DNA from: Monocercomonoides exilis
Lineage: Eukaryota; Preaxostyla; Oxymonadida; Polymastigidae
DNA: 64,000 bases
Assembly: GCA_001643675.2 (NCBI GenBank)
Contig: LSRY02000019.1
Location: forward strand, 1,250,001-1,314,000
Direction: 5' to 3'
Positions 53,346-64,000 of this stretch are shown in pieces. Below the pieces are notes generated by a model that was not told where the DNA came from, made no database searches, and was given only the letters and a program-made list of their open reading frames with translations. The position numbers and the translations under genes are program-made. Position 1 is the stretch's first letter. Each line of letters opens with the position of its first letter.

Positions 53346-54935
53346 AATATTTTCTTATAATTTTCTCAATTTTTGTTTTTTTTTTCTGAAATTATTTGAA
53401 TTGTTGTGGTTGATTTGTGATGGAATGATAGCAGAAACAGTTCGAAACATATCACAGTTTTTTCATCCTCGCAATAATTTTGCCTCATGAGTTTTCGATG
53501 ATGAATAATTATTTTTCTGCAACATATCTGTGACATGACGTATTATAAAATCATATATTTGACAAAATGATGATGATGATGATGATATTATATCAAAACA
53601 TATATTTATGAAAAATGAAATAAACAAACAATAGCTAAATCTTAGATAAACTTTTTATATAGCTTTGGAAATTTTTTGTAGTTATCATTTGAAATATCTG
53701 TCTTTTTCTTTTTTTTCAGTAACGGTAAGTGATTGTTAAAGACAAATTGTAATAAATAATTTTTCAAATGACATTTCCAGTCAAAGAAATAACTGGAGGG
53801 AAATTGATCTTCAAAATTGCGAAATAAATAAATTAATAAAGCTTGAATTGTCACATATTGATTCATTGGTAATATTTACATATTGTCAAAAATTTTGGAA
53901 ACGAAAAGAATTTAAAATTTTGACAAATCGAAAAAATCTTTTCAGTCATTTAATCATTGTTTCAATTTCCTTTTGTCATATCACAGATGTCGAATTTTCG
54001 ATTGCAAATTTAAGCTAAAAATTATTTTAATAAACTTTATCGTTGTTGAATGCTTTTGTTGTGTTATTATATAAAAAAAGAAAAAGAGAAAGAGAAAGAA
54101 AAAAGGAAGGAATGAATGAAAAAAAGAAAATAAAGAATGAAAGAAAAGTTCAAAGTCAATTGTTACAAATTTGTAAAAATTGACGATCACATGATATCAT
54201 TTGATATCGATGTTTATTTAATAACAAGAAAAATTCAATAGCTCTAAGTATTTTTTTCAAAAAGTTTGAACATATGGGTTATTCTTTTTGAAAGGTCGCA
54301 AATGTTTAATATCCTCGTTGAATAATAATGTTCCTTTTTAATAATTTTTATAAAATGGAATGATCAATCCAAATCATGTTGATAATGAGAACATAAAAAC
54401 ATAACAGATGCGAGAATGTGTGCATTGCGGAAAATTTGGATGGATTAATTGAGAAAAAGTGATAAAATTGGGTTCAATTTTATCTAACCAGGTCATTATG
54501 CATTTGCAACTTTTCTTAAAAAAAAACATGTAATGTTTGAAAAGAAAAACCAACACAAATTATTGTTATTGTTAAAACTTCATTATTGATTCTTCAATAA
54601 AATGTTGCTTTTTTTCACGATTTGATTTTTTATTATCTCTCTCTTATTGAAAAATGGAGTTATTTTAAAAATAATTTTAACGGTTACTCAAATTCGAAAT
54701 GTTATTATTTCAGACATCATGAGACATTCAAATAATGGCCAAGGAAAGAATGCCATTTTGAAACTTTTCTCATTTTAAAAATACATTTAATGATAATTAT
54801 TGAACAAATTTTCATTATTCTTTATTATCAAAAAAAATTAATGAATAAATTAATTTGGATAAAAGCTGATCTTTTAAGAAATCATTTTATTGTTCGAATT
54901 TTGATCAAAATTTAATTTTTGATGGGAATGTGGGA

Positions 54936-55021
54936 AAATATATGACTAATCCTTTTTGAAATCATGCTTTCGTTTAAGTTTTGATCAAAATTTTTATCTC
55001 AATGGGATTCTTGTGAAAATT
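54936..55021 (+). repeat. Dispersed AT-rich repeat copy
   Basis: Reads AATCCTTTTTGAAATCATG, then AGTTTTGATCAAAATTTTTA and TCTCAATGGGATT. The near-identical arrangement occurs at 58979-59045. An inverted part-copy (CATTGAGACAAAATTTTTGA) lies at 55088-55107. Confidence 0.7.
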
Positions 55022-55370
55022 TTGTTTCTGCAATAACAACATCAAAAACAATGTGTATTATCAGTTTTGTTCAATTTTTCAAAATCACATTGAGACAAAA
55101 TTTTTGATCAAAACTCGAACGAATGTTTGATTATGCGATGTATCATAAATATTTTAATGAATGTTTCTTATTGATTATTATATGTGTTATTCTTTTTTTT
55201 TTAGTCGCAAATGTTTAATGTTCAGGCTTATTGAAATTTTGTATTTTGAACATGAATATTTTTTGTTTATCAGAAACATAAAACTGAAATACAAAATTTT
55301 GCACATTGAAAAATTATTATTATTCCATTTTATTTGAGGGAGATTTTAATACGGACCAGTTGAAAGAATT

Positions 55371-55406
55371 TGGGTGATTATTTTTGAAATCATAATTTTT
55401 TTCGGG
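55371..55406 (+). repeat. Dispersed AT-rich repeat end copy
   Basis: GGGTGATTATTTTTGAAATC followed by ATAATTTTTTTCGGGG. Similar copies start near 49914, 58793 and 59091, and in inverted orientation near 53098 and 55608. Confidence 0.7.
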
Positions 55407-56280
55407 GAGTTGATTTTTCAAAGGTTGTTTGTCATTGGGATGAGATTTTGAATTCAAATGATTTATTATTCACAAATTTTTGAAAAATATATGAATCTGC
55501 ATAAATAAAGAAGAATATGTTTTGAATATACCTTTTCACTTTTCATTGATAAATAATATTTTTTCAAGTGAAATTTTTGAATCGAAATTTTTGATAAAGA
55601 AAATATGGTTTCAAAAATAATTACGCATTTATCGAAATTTTATTATTTCGAATTTCCTGTTTATTTTATTATTTTGTTTTTTCTGAAAGAATAATTCATA
55701 TATTCAAAAATATTGACAATGAGAAAATAAACAAACAAACAAAAAAGAAAACACAATGAACAACAATTGAAGATAAGAGAAACATATTTAAATAAGGTTA
55801 GATAGTTTTCGTTGGAACTGCATTTTTATAAAATATATATTCATATCTGATAATGATTATTTCAAATTTGAAAAACAAAAAACAGTATTTTTTTAAAAAT
55901 TGAACTTAAAAGATATATTAACAAAAAATATAAAATCTCTTGAATAAAAATTCTCTCCTCTGTATGCCATACGAAAACGTGTGTGAAAGAATTTTTGAAG
56001 TTTTTATTTTTTATTTCAGAAATTTTTATTTGAAATTTTGTTTCGAATACTTGTTAACTGATCACAATAAAGTGATTAAAGTTAAAAAAAACATTACTAT
56101 TTTGTTTTCATTTGTCACATTGGATTTTGATAAAACTTTTAAATATAAATCATTTGAATTATAATATTTCTGGCAAAAGACAAAATGCTTATTTGATAAT
56201 CAACACCCTGAAAACAAATAATACTTCTTAAAAAATAATTACCTATTCATATCATCATAATCATTTTTTTTTTAAATGTG

Positions 56281-56284
<4 letters not shown>

Positions 56285-56324
<40 letters not shown>
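56285..56324. repeat. Poly-T tract (40 T)
   Basis: An uninterrupted run of 40 T, about 160 bp beyond the 3' end of the 428-aa gene. Confidence 0.95.
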
Positions 56325-56325
<1 letters not shown>

Positions 56326-56481
56326 GTTGTTGTTGCGAAACTTCATTTTGAAAAAGAGAGTGAAAATGAAAAGTATTCATAAAATTGTTCGAGCACTTTA
56401 TTATTCCTTGCTATTTTTTGAAATGATGCAAAAAGAAAAAAATTTCAATTTGAATTTCAAAATTCGTTTTGCCTTGGCTCA

Positions 56482-57888
56482 TTAAATATACACAAGATAA
56501 TCCATCAATTTAAATGATAATATAGTTATGTATTTCCTTCTCAAAAAAGTGAATGTTTCGCGAAAACTAGTTACCATATCTTCGAACCCTTCTTCTTCAA
56601 ACTTTTCAAAAATCATCTTTTTGTCTGCTTTTCTTTTTGCTTCATCAGTTTCATTATCTGTCTTTTTTTTCAGTATTCCGCAAAAGTTCAAATAGAACAA
56701 TAAGCAATTGGTTGTAATTTTGTCCTCCAAAGTTGATTGCTGCATCTCCTCTGAAATTATATCAATAACTCCTTCCTTTTGTAAGATATCTGCACTGACA
56801 ATTTTATAATGAACTAAGTGATAACAAAAAGAGATATATTTTTCAGATAAATTCCTTTCGTTCTTTCTAACTTCTTTTAACAGTTTTGTAAAACTACGAA
56901 TAAGTCCAAAAAATTCTTCCTTCCTGAATTCGATATACTGAAATGTGAATTGGACAAGATCTATCCATTTTGATATTATCCATATTTCTTTTTTAACTTT
57001 TTCTCTTTTCACTTCCTTTCCTCTTTTCCGATCCACGCACCTTAAAAGCTCTTCCAATTCTCTTGTCATCTCTCTCATAAAATGCAGTTCATTCACAATC
57101 ATTTCTTTCAAACTTCCATTGCCAAATAATCTTAAAGTCAAAAATTGCCAGGCCGATTGATACGCAAGTCGCGTCAGATTGTGATGCTTCTGATGATATT
57201 GAATAATCTCTTTGATCTCATTCAAATACAGTTCTTTTTCAAAAATCTGAAACAAAAACAAGAAAAAAAAGCAAAAATGTCAAAATGGGAAAAATGTTTT
57301 CAAACCTGATATCCAACATTGCCCAAGGCAAGAAGAGCCATTTCCACATCTTTTTGAGTCTCCTCGCTTTCCTCTTTATTTAATGCAATTTTCAGGACAC
57401 AGGGTACGCAAATCGATAATAATTTTGTTGGAAAATAGTTACTCAGAGAAATATAGCATAGACAAAGATCATCCAGAAGTGTTTCACTCTTTCCTTTTTG
57501 ATTCTTCTCATCAACAATCATCCTTTCCAAGCGTTTGCTCAAAAAAGAATACGTAAAGCCTTTAATCCGCTCAAATTTCAATGCTTTCCAATATCCAAAA
57601 TGTTTCAGAAGTTGAATCATATTTTTCAAAGGCAATTTATTTTGTATAATCATTTTGGAAATTTTGTTAAACATTTCAAGGTTAAAAATGGATTTAAATT
57701 CTTCTTCATCCATCTTTTCAACAAGAGAATTTATTTCCTCAATTTTCTGCTTTTGCTCAATCTCATTGTAATGTTCAAGCTTTGAAAAACAATCTGAAAA
57801 TAATGAAGAAAACATATAATAATCAAGAATTTAAATGCAACAACAATAACGCACCAGTGAATCTTTCGGTTGTATTCTTTGTCTGCAT
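56482..57888 (-). CDS. 428-aa protein of an oxymonad-type multigene family
   Basis: Three exons (57888-57855, 57793-57306, 57246-56482) with introns of 61 and 59 nt give 428 aa with exact frame. It begins MQTKNTTERFTD and is almost wholly alpha-helical and charged. Landmarks are SLVEKMDEEEFKSIF, LLKHFGYWKALK, LLSICVPCVLKIALNKEE, DVEMALLALGNVGY, IIQYHQKHHNLTRLAYQSAW, IVNELHFMREMTRELEEL and a C-terminal block near VHYKIVSADILQKEG. The helical pairs may be armadillo/HEAT-like, which is inference. I recall similar predicted proteins in Monocercomonoides-type genomes, where they form an expanded family of unknown role. The dead copy 5 kb away shares the first intron position. Confidence 0.83.
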
Positions 57889-58792
57889 TAATGAAACGTA
57901 TTTTAATCAGACAGCATAAGAATTGAGCCATTCAAATGAAAAACAAAAAACACAGAAAGAACAGAAAAGCATATTTCTAAAATTTAAAACAGTCATGAAA
58001 ATATAAATGTTCGTACCATTCCATATACTATTAGTATTTTTTCAGAAGTAACTATTGAGAAATACAATGATTAATAATTTTGAGTTTGTTGTTATGGCAT
58101 TCAAGATCATTGGATATCAATGACTGATATTATTAATCCATTGAAGAGCGATCTCGAAAAAACTTTTGCTTGAGAATAAGAAACAATAATTCCCATGGAG
58201 GTATTAGGAAATGACAGAGGAGAATAGAGCGTTGAATAAATGGAGATTTTTGAAATTTGGAATTCAAAGGAAACTCAACAGAAGAAAATTTGAATGAAGA
58301 TATTTGGATGCTTGTATTTTTATTTCTTTAATCATTACCAAGATATTTATACACTTTCCTTTTCAAAAACCATGAATGTGACAAAGTATTGAAACAAAGA
58401 ATCTTTTCAAATTTGTTGCAAATAACATGAAGGAGAGATGAATCCTAAGTTCCATTTTGAAAAAAATAGGATAAAAGTTTGAATTAAATTCTCTCAATAT
58501 TTTGTTTGGAAATGCAATGAAAGAAATAAAAATGATAAGAATTATTTGATAAATTGCGAATGAAAAGTTCAATGAAGAATGAAAATGAAATCAGTCCAAT
58601 TTGTGCAACGTTCTGGTTAAAAAGAAAGGAAAGTTGAATGAGGTGATTTCAGCAAAGAAAGTGATCGGAAAATTTGTGAACTGAAAATCTCAGAAAATGG
58701 AATAGTGAAGAAAACAATGGAAAAGGAGGTTTTTAAAGAATCATTTTTTTGTTGTTCGTTTAAAGGATAACACTCAACAAATTTTTAAAGCT

Positions 58793-58829
58793 GGGTAATT
58801 ATTTTTGAAATCATAACTTTTTTCGGTCT
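58793..58829 (+). repeat. Dispersed AT-rich repeat end copy
   Basis: GGGTAATTATTTTTGAAATC followed by ATAACTTTTTTCGG. This is closest to the copy at 55371 and to the inverted copy near 53098. Confidence 0.7.
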
Positions 58830-58978
58830 TCTGTTTTTTCAAAGATTGTTAGTTTTTTTAAAAAAAATTTTGTGAATTCAAAAAAGAAAAAGCATGATAA
58901 CTGTTTTCAAAACAAATGTTGAAACAGAATTATGGATAAAAATGTCTTTAACAATCATTTTTCACTTTTAAAAGTTGG

Positions 58979-59045
58979 CTGATCCTTTTTGATATCATTA
59001 TTTCGTTGGAGTTTTGATCAAAATTATTATCTCAATGGGATTTTT
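58979..59045 (+). repeat. Dispersed AT-rich repeat copy
   Basis: Reads TGATCCTTTTTGATATCAT, then AGTTTTGATCAAAATTATTA and TCTCAATGGGATT; it matches 54936-55021. Confidence 0.7.
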
Positions 59046-59090
59046 ATGGAAATGACCGATATCGGAAAATACAAACATCTCATATTGATA

Positions 59091-59128
59091 TGGGTGATTT
59101 TTTTTGAAATCATATTTTTTTTCGGCCT
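59091..59128 (+). repeat. Dispersed AT-rich repeat end copy
   Basis: GGGTGATTTTTTTTGAAATC followed by ATATTTTTTTTCGG; same family as 55371 and 58793. Confidence 0.65.
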
Positions 59129-60504
59129 CAAAAATATACCATTAAAAACATAACAAATAATTACCTTTTGTGACAATAATTTATCGAAAAATCATTATTG
59201 TTTGAAAAAACTGTGTTTTCATTAAAATATTTAGCAATAATCAACTTGATATTTTTTGAAACCCATAAGTTTTCAAAACATTGGCGAAAACTCTTGTTAT
59301 TTCAAAAAATTTTATCAAAACAGAAATGATTCGCTGCAAATGTTGACTTGCGTGGACTTATTTATTAAAGTTTCTTTAAAAACGTTATTAATAAAAGAAA
59401 TATCAAGCTTTGAGAATTATTCATTTGTTTTGTTTTAATCATGATATGGAACAAATTTTTCCAATTAATTCATCTCTTATTAGATATTGAAGTGTTTGAA
59501 TAAGATTTTTATTTCTTGCATTATTTTATTGGCAGAGTTCTATCCATGAATATCGATTCAGATCACTTTTGAAGTATTCATTTTTTATCAATTCACAGAG
59601 GATGAAATATTTCGAAAAGAATCTATGCAGAAATCAGTTTCAGTTTGCTGAATTTCTCTAAAGAGTTCGAATTTCAGATAATGCACTTATCTAGCTTTTC
59701 TTTTCATTTCTTAATTTAAAAAAATGATCGATAATTTCAAACAAGATCTTCATCATTTTTAGAATTCATTGTTGTTCTGCTTCAATTATTTTGTTACCAA
59801 TTCTGAAGAACTCCGCAATTCAGTCAGTATCTTTGGATATCGTCTTGGAACATCATCACTCTTGTTCATTTGTTTGAAACGAACAAAAGAAAAATCGGAT
59901 TTTCAGTTATGTGGATAACTGACTTTAAATATGTGATAGCCATTCATTATCTTTACATTATTATCGAGATTTTTTTATTGAAGCTCTTCACTTGTGACAA
60001 ACAAATATGGATTTCAGACTGATCACATATTTTTCAATCCACTGCATTCAATGAAATCTCTTTCAACTTTTTCTTTTTCAGAATATATTTATGCATCCAT
60101 TTAATATCTCCTTATAATTTTTCTTTGAGCAACTTTTCATTCAAAGCAATTTTTAAACTTCAAAAAAAGTTTTCTCATTTATATTATAATATTTTTAATA
60201 CTGAAAACAATAAAACATTCAAAAAAACGCACGTTTATAAATTAAATATATGCGGAAATAGAAGTGTAATAAAATAAGAAATACATCGACAAATTGTTTG
60301 AATCCTATTAAAAATTTTCAATTAAAGTTATAATAAACAAAAATGTGTTTTTCCAAATTTACAGGATATTCAACTTCAAAAATTTTCATAAATTTAAATA
60401 TATGTGAATACAATAATAAAACAAAAAGATGTGTCGACACAATTCAATAACAAACTTTTATAAAAAAAGTGACTAATATTGAATGTTAAATTTTTGTTCC
60501 ACAA

Positions 60505-60690
60505 GAAAGCCCACCCTGGGAGGCTGATTCTGGACCCAAAGCCTTCAAGTGGCTGTATTGGACCGGTCACAATACTGCCACAGGACGGAATCAGCCTAGC
60601 CTCAAATCTTTAACTATTCAAGAAAAAGAACGAGGTACCTTGAAAGTTTAGCCTTTCGGTTGACATTCAAGGCTTGAGCAGCAGGCTTTT
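60505..60690 (+). ncRNA. Candidate structured non-coding RNA
   Basis: A GC-richer island in AT-rich DNA with nested complementarity. An outer stem pairs GGCTGATTC (60522-60530) with GAATCAGCC (60588-60596). Inside it GTGGCTGTATTG (60549-60560) pairs with CAATACTGCCAC (60570-60581), one mismatch, closing a 9-nt loop. A second hairpin pairs CCTTGAA (60638-60644) with TTCAAGG (60666-60672). On the plus strand the island ends in TTTT (60687-60690), as a Pol III transcript would. No known RNA class (tRNA, snRNA, SRP, RNase P) could be recognised. The structure is symmetric enough that the strand is uncertain; it could also be a transposon end. Confidence 0.4.
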
Positions 60691-60741
60691 CAAACGGAAC
60701 ATAAATCAAAAGTTCAATATTCAAAACAAAACAATTTCAAC

Positions 60742-63700
60742 TCAAAAGACAGCTTCATTATTATTAAAATCATCACTCTCAAAATAATTACAAAAAATTT
60801 TTTTCCTATCTTTAAGAATCTTTAAAGTGTATTCGCCAAGTGATAATGAGCGACTTTCTCCAGTCGTCCTGTTGAATTTTTTCCTTATTCTCTCATCTCT
60901 GCTTCTCTCTTCTTTGAAAGGGATTTTCTCAGTTCCTCTCAAATTTTTTGGTGTGACTATCGATCGAAAAATTTCGTTTCCTCTTTTTTCGTAGAAGAGA
61001 TATTTCTTCAATGATATAACATTTAATTTTCTCCACAGTATTTTGTTGGATGGATTGTATCTAATTATAAATAATAAAATTAACACAAAAAATTGATAAA
61101 AAATATTAAAACTGTTTCAATAACAATCAAACTTTAAGAAATATCGAAAAGTTTCGTTCCTATTTTGGCTTAAGTTTTGATTATTCGCACTCGACAATAA
61201 TGAATTTGTTTGAAAAAATTCAACTAAATCATCAATGTTGTAAATCACTGTTTGATCATCTAAATAATTGTTCATTAACCTCGATAAATATCCAAATTCT
61301 GCGTCACACTCACACTTTCCATGTTTTTCTCCAAAGAAAGAGAGAGTGGAACGTTTGTTTTTCATTTGAGGAGAAGAATCAGATAAAATAAAATGCAAAA
61401 CGTTTGAGTTTCTGAAATGTGTGCCTGTGTCGCACATAAAGTGATAATCCGTTATTTCTTTAAGAATGGGGTTTGTCAGGACACTCTGCAAACACTCAAT
61501 CGTAAACCTGTAATCATGAGACAAATTATTTGAGAAATAATTGAAAATATGTTTTTCAATTTTCCTATTAGATCCACGTTTGTAAACGATAATACAAAGC
61601 TGTGAAATTTCTTCTTTTTCATAGAAATCACGACTCACTGAATTCCGTCTTATCGGAGCTATCCAGTTTTCTTTAAAATCGAATAATATGAGCGCTTCTC
61701 CATTATTAAGATTCTGTTTCATGAATCGAAAATGTGTTTGCTGATGATGTGCAATTATCTTGTGGTTTTGAATCAGCTCCATTGTTTCCACATCTCTTTT
61801 GTCCAAAGTTTTTCCAAGTGATTTCAAAGTTTCCCTTTTTTTGACTAGTGATTCATATTTTTCACACAGATCGCATAAATCTGTTCTTCTTTTTGCTCGT
61901 TTTAGATGTGCAGTTCGTTTGTAAAATGAACTCGCAGACATTTTGATGTTTAACAATTTGAACTTTTCGTAAAGTTTTATCTTTGGGATGTTGATGAGCC
62001 TTGTTTGAGGTTTTGCATTGGCTGCATCATTGCCATTACACGATGTGAAAAAAGAAAATTGGTTTGATAGTTGTTCTTCAGAATAGACATTGGAAAATGA
62101 ATGTGAATGACTTGTTTGAAATGAAATGTTATTGTTGCAACATCTTTCAGAAGATGATGAATTTCCAGCCTCTTCTCCTTGATTATTTTCCGATATGTGA
62201 AGCTGAATCGGATGTTGATACTGAAGTGAGCTTCGAGGAATACATGATGATTGTGAAGGACTAGATAATGTTGAATCATTTGTGATATCAGATGTGAAGT
62301 GTTTTTGTTTGTTGTTTGCAGATGAGGAAGGAATAGCAATATTTGTATTGTGACTGATATTAATTTGCTCAAATTGGTATCCATTGTTTTGATGTGAGTG
62401 TGAAATGTTAGAATATTGTGAAGTGTTTGTATCCTCGAAGTGAATATCTGAAGCGTTGAAATGTACAGTGGATTTTTCTTTTGCTGTTTTTGTAAAAAAC
62501 AAATTCGGAGATTCTGGATTATTCACTGCATAGTTTTCTCTAAGACAAATTTGCATGAAAATGGATAGGAGTGGTCTTGATCCATTTGAAATATGTTTGT
62601 TTATTTCTTCATTTATAGGTTTTGAAATTGATAAAATATTTCCATCATTGCATAAAATCCATTTTTCTGAATGCCTTGAATGAGAATCGAATAATGAATC
62701 ATCAATTCTTCTCAAGCAAAAAAAATGACCATTATCATTGTCACCGTTGTAGAATAGTTGTCCAATAAGAGTGTAATTGTGAGCGTTTAAATAATGAATG
62801 TCACTCAAAACTTGTTTCCCTTGAATGCTAGAGAAACTGATATTCTGAGGCACGTGCGTGTTTGAATGTTGAATGTTACTGGGGTCTTCCAATGCAATGA
62901 ATAAAAATTTTGGAAAGTTCTCAATGTTCAAAAAAGAATCATGATATGTGTTTTGACCACAAAGTTCGCAATATGCTTCTTTATTATTTGAATTATCCGA
63001 ATTCACAATGGATGCATCATTGAAAGCATCAACAATATTGTGACCCTGCAACCTTATTAACGATGAAATTTCTATTGGACCTTCAGATCGAATGTTGCAT
63101 TTTGAACAAATTTTTGGAAAGCTGAGTGTTGATTTAATATTATTATTCAATTTTGGTGTTGTGCTGCATAAATCTTGGCAAAAATCAAAAAACGAAATGT
63201 AAAATTCTTGTTGATCATCATGTCTCAAATTATGATTCTTCTCCCATTTTTTCGTTAATAATTTGTTCCATGATTTTTTGAAATTTGAATTTGATGGTTT
63301 CAACTTATCAAAGCTGTTATTGACAAGAGAGTTTAGCTGTGAATGAAATTTATCGATTTTCCCCTTCCGAATATCAAATACTCCTCCATATTTGAAGACA
63401 GAACGAAAGACTTGAATCAGTGATGCCAAACAGCATGTATTACCTAAATTGGGAAGTGCAAGACTTGTCAACAAAGACTTGTCTTCTGACGCATTTGAAA
63501 GTTCAACTTGAGATGATAATTCTGCATCTGAAGTATTCCTTATATCAGAGTTGTTTCCAGATAAAATTTGAACTGAATTGTTGTCATTGCTCTCGTCATT
63601 AATCATTGAATTATTTGTTTGTCTCATTGTCAAGGATTCATTTGGATTATCAAATGAAAACCAATCGTTGTCAAAATAAGCTTGAGACCTTGTTAAAACT

Positions 63701-63921
63701 GAATTCGTTGAATTGTCTTGAAAATCCTCTGTTGAACTTTCGATATCCATATGATTCCATTCAGAAGTTTGAATACTCTGATTTGAAACAGAACGTTCGT
63801 TAATTTCACGCGGAGTGATATTATTTTGAGAAAAATAATTTCTTAAGGGATCGATGTCAGGTTCCATGTTCGAATCCGAGTTTAAAATTGCGAAATCATC
63901 ATCAATTATTTGTGAGGAATC
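60742..63921 (-). CDS. Ubiquitin protease (C19)-transposase-like fusion protein, 5' partial
   Basis: Exons 63921-61133 and 61060-60742 join across a 72-nt GTTTG intron. From the ATG at 63867 the product has 1017 aa, but the frame stays open upstream to an AG acceptor at 63922-63923, so the gene probably continues beyond the window. Residues about 135-445 are a USP domain: Cys box NLGNTCCLASL (C145), RHDDQQEF, two CxxC zinc pairs (CSKC, CELC), His box NGHFFCLRR (about 380) and WILCNDGNI. After a polar linker, residues about 640-1017 carry a zinc-like CDLCEKY and the spaced acids LILFDFKENW (about 728), MCDTGTHFRNS (about 810) and FFGEKHGKCECD (about 843-853), resembling an RNase-H-fold transposase-like region common in invertebrate genomes. 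It may be a domesticated transposon fusion or a live element's protein. Confidence 0.72.
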
Positions 63922-64000
63922 TTAACAAATACAAATAAAATAAGAAAAAAAATATCAAAAGAAAAATGTGAAGATAAAACAATAACAAAAAAAAACTTTT
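63922..64000. other. Probable intron of the fusion gene, cut by the window edge
   Basis: On the minus strand the sequence before 63921 is pyrimidine- and A/T-rich and ends in TTGTTAAG, a good acceptor. No coding frame continues to the window edge. Confidence 0.4.

Larger units (their letters stand above)
52891..56481. other. Long gene-free AT-rich region with dispersed repeats
   Basis: About 3.6 kb without any supported gene. It contains several copies or part-copies of the repeat with core GATTATTTTTGAAATCAT (both orientations), a GAT microsatellite (53568-53587), a motif copy at 53306-53345, and a 40-T run. No tRNA-like or GC-rich island was seen. Confidence 0.6.
57889..60504. other. Gene-free AT-rich region with repeat copies
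   Basis: About 2.6 kb. A purine-rich stretch at 58150-58740 with many stops could be a long-dead gene but resembles nothing known. Three copies of the dispersed repeat lie at 58793-59130. No other feature is supported. Confidence 0.55.

Noticed and set aside
53568-53587. Possible CRISPR or other regulatory array
   Set aside because: It is a plain GAT microsatellite; there are no spaced repeats anywhere in the window.
58150-58740. Possible gene in purine-rich DNA
   Set aside because: Stops in all frames, no recognisable motif; at most a long-decayed relic.
60549-60596. Minus strand reads GTGGCAGTATTGTGACC, recalling the start of U4 snRNA
   Set aside because: The match is short and the segment lies in a self-complementary hairpin; the U4 kink-turn stem and an Sm site are not found in the expected places.
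1-64000. Alternative genetic code (TAA/TAG as Gln, known in the oxymonad Streblomastix)
   Set aside because: Conserved genes here end properly at TAA, TAG and TGA, and no in-frame TAA or TAG is needed in SPT6, SEY1 or SBDS.

Overview
The window looks like nuclear DNA of a unicellular eukaryote, most probably an oxymonad (Metamonada, Preaxostyla; Monocercomonoides/Blattamonas-like). Seen in the sequence: very AT-rich spacers, GC-richer exons, short spliceosomal introns (24 inferred, 41-129 nt, half starting GTTTG), ordinary use of all three stop codons, and large Ser/Glu/Lys-rich expansions in conserved proteins. From family knowledge: a giant secreted beta-helix protein with one membrane span and a degenerate kinase C-lobe, plus a two-copy family of unknown proteins with KHFGYW and HHNLTRLAYQSAW motifs, resemble multigene families I associate with oxymonads. 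The species is inference.

Layout. 1-5506 is a huge, nearly perfect inverted repeat (arms 1-2312 and 3179-5506) whose arms each carry a TA-flanked pogo/Tigger-like transposon; the 0.87-kb centre holds two diverged 270-bp direct repeats. 5.5-7.6 kb has only decayed coding scraps. 7.6-49.3 kb is a gene-dense core: the 2761-aa beta-helix/pseudokinase protein (-), SPT6 (-), KAE1/OSGEP (+), a small secreted protein (-), GRC3/NOL9 (+), an unrecognised 2262-aa protein (-), SEY1/RHD3 (-), SBDS with a long charged tail (-), a GT25-like glycosyltransferase (+) and TAF11 (+). 49.9-64 kb is an accessory, repeat-rich zone: a TTAA-flanked element with piggyBac-like ends that contains a dead copy of the oxymonad family, an intact copy of that family (-), several copies of a dispersed AT-rich repeat, a GC-rich strongly folded candidate RNA, and a ubiquitin-protease gene fused to a transposase/RNase-H-like region, running off the right edge (-).

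The core genes are housekeeping: transcription (SPT6, TAF11), tRNA t6A modification (KAE1), rRNA processing and 60S maturation (GRC3, SBDS), ER membrane fusion (SEY1) and glycosylation (GT25). They sit in divergent and convergent pairs separated by about 80-500 bp. No functional operon or shared pathway is implied. Exon structures were inferred by eye from GT-AG sites, frame continuity and homology; every joined gene gives an exact multiple of three, which is strong internal support. No tRNA, rRNA or CRISPR was found.
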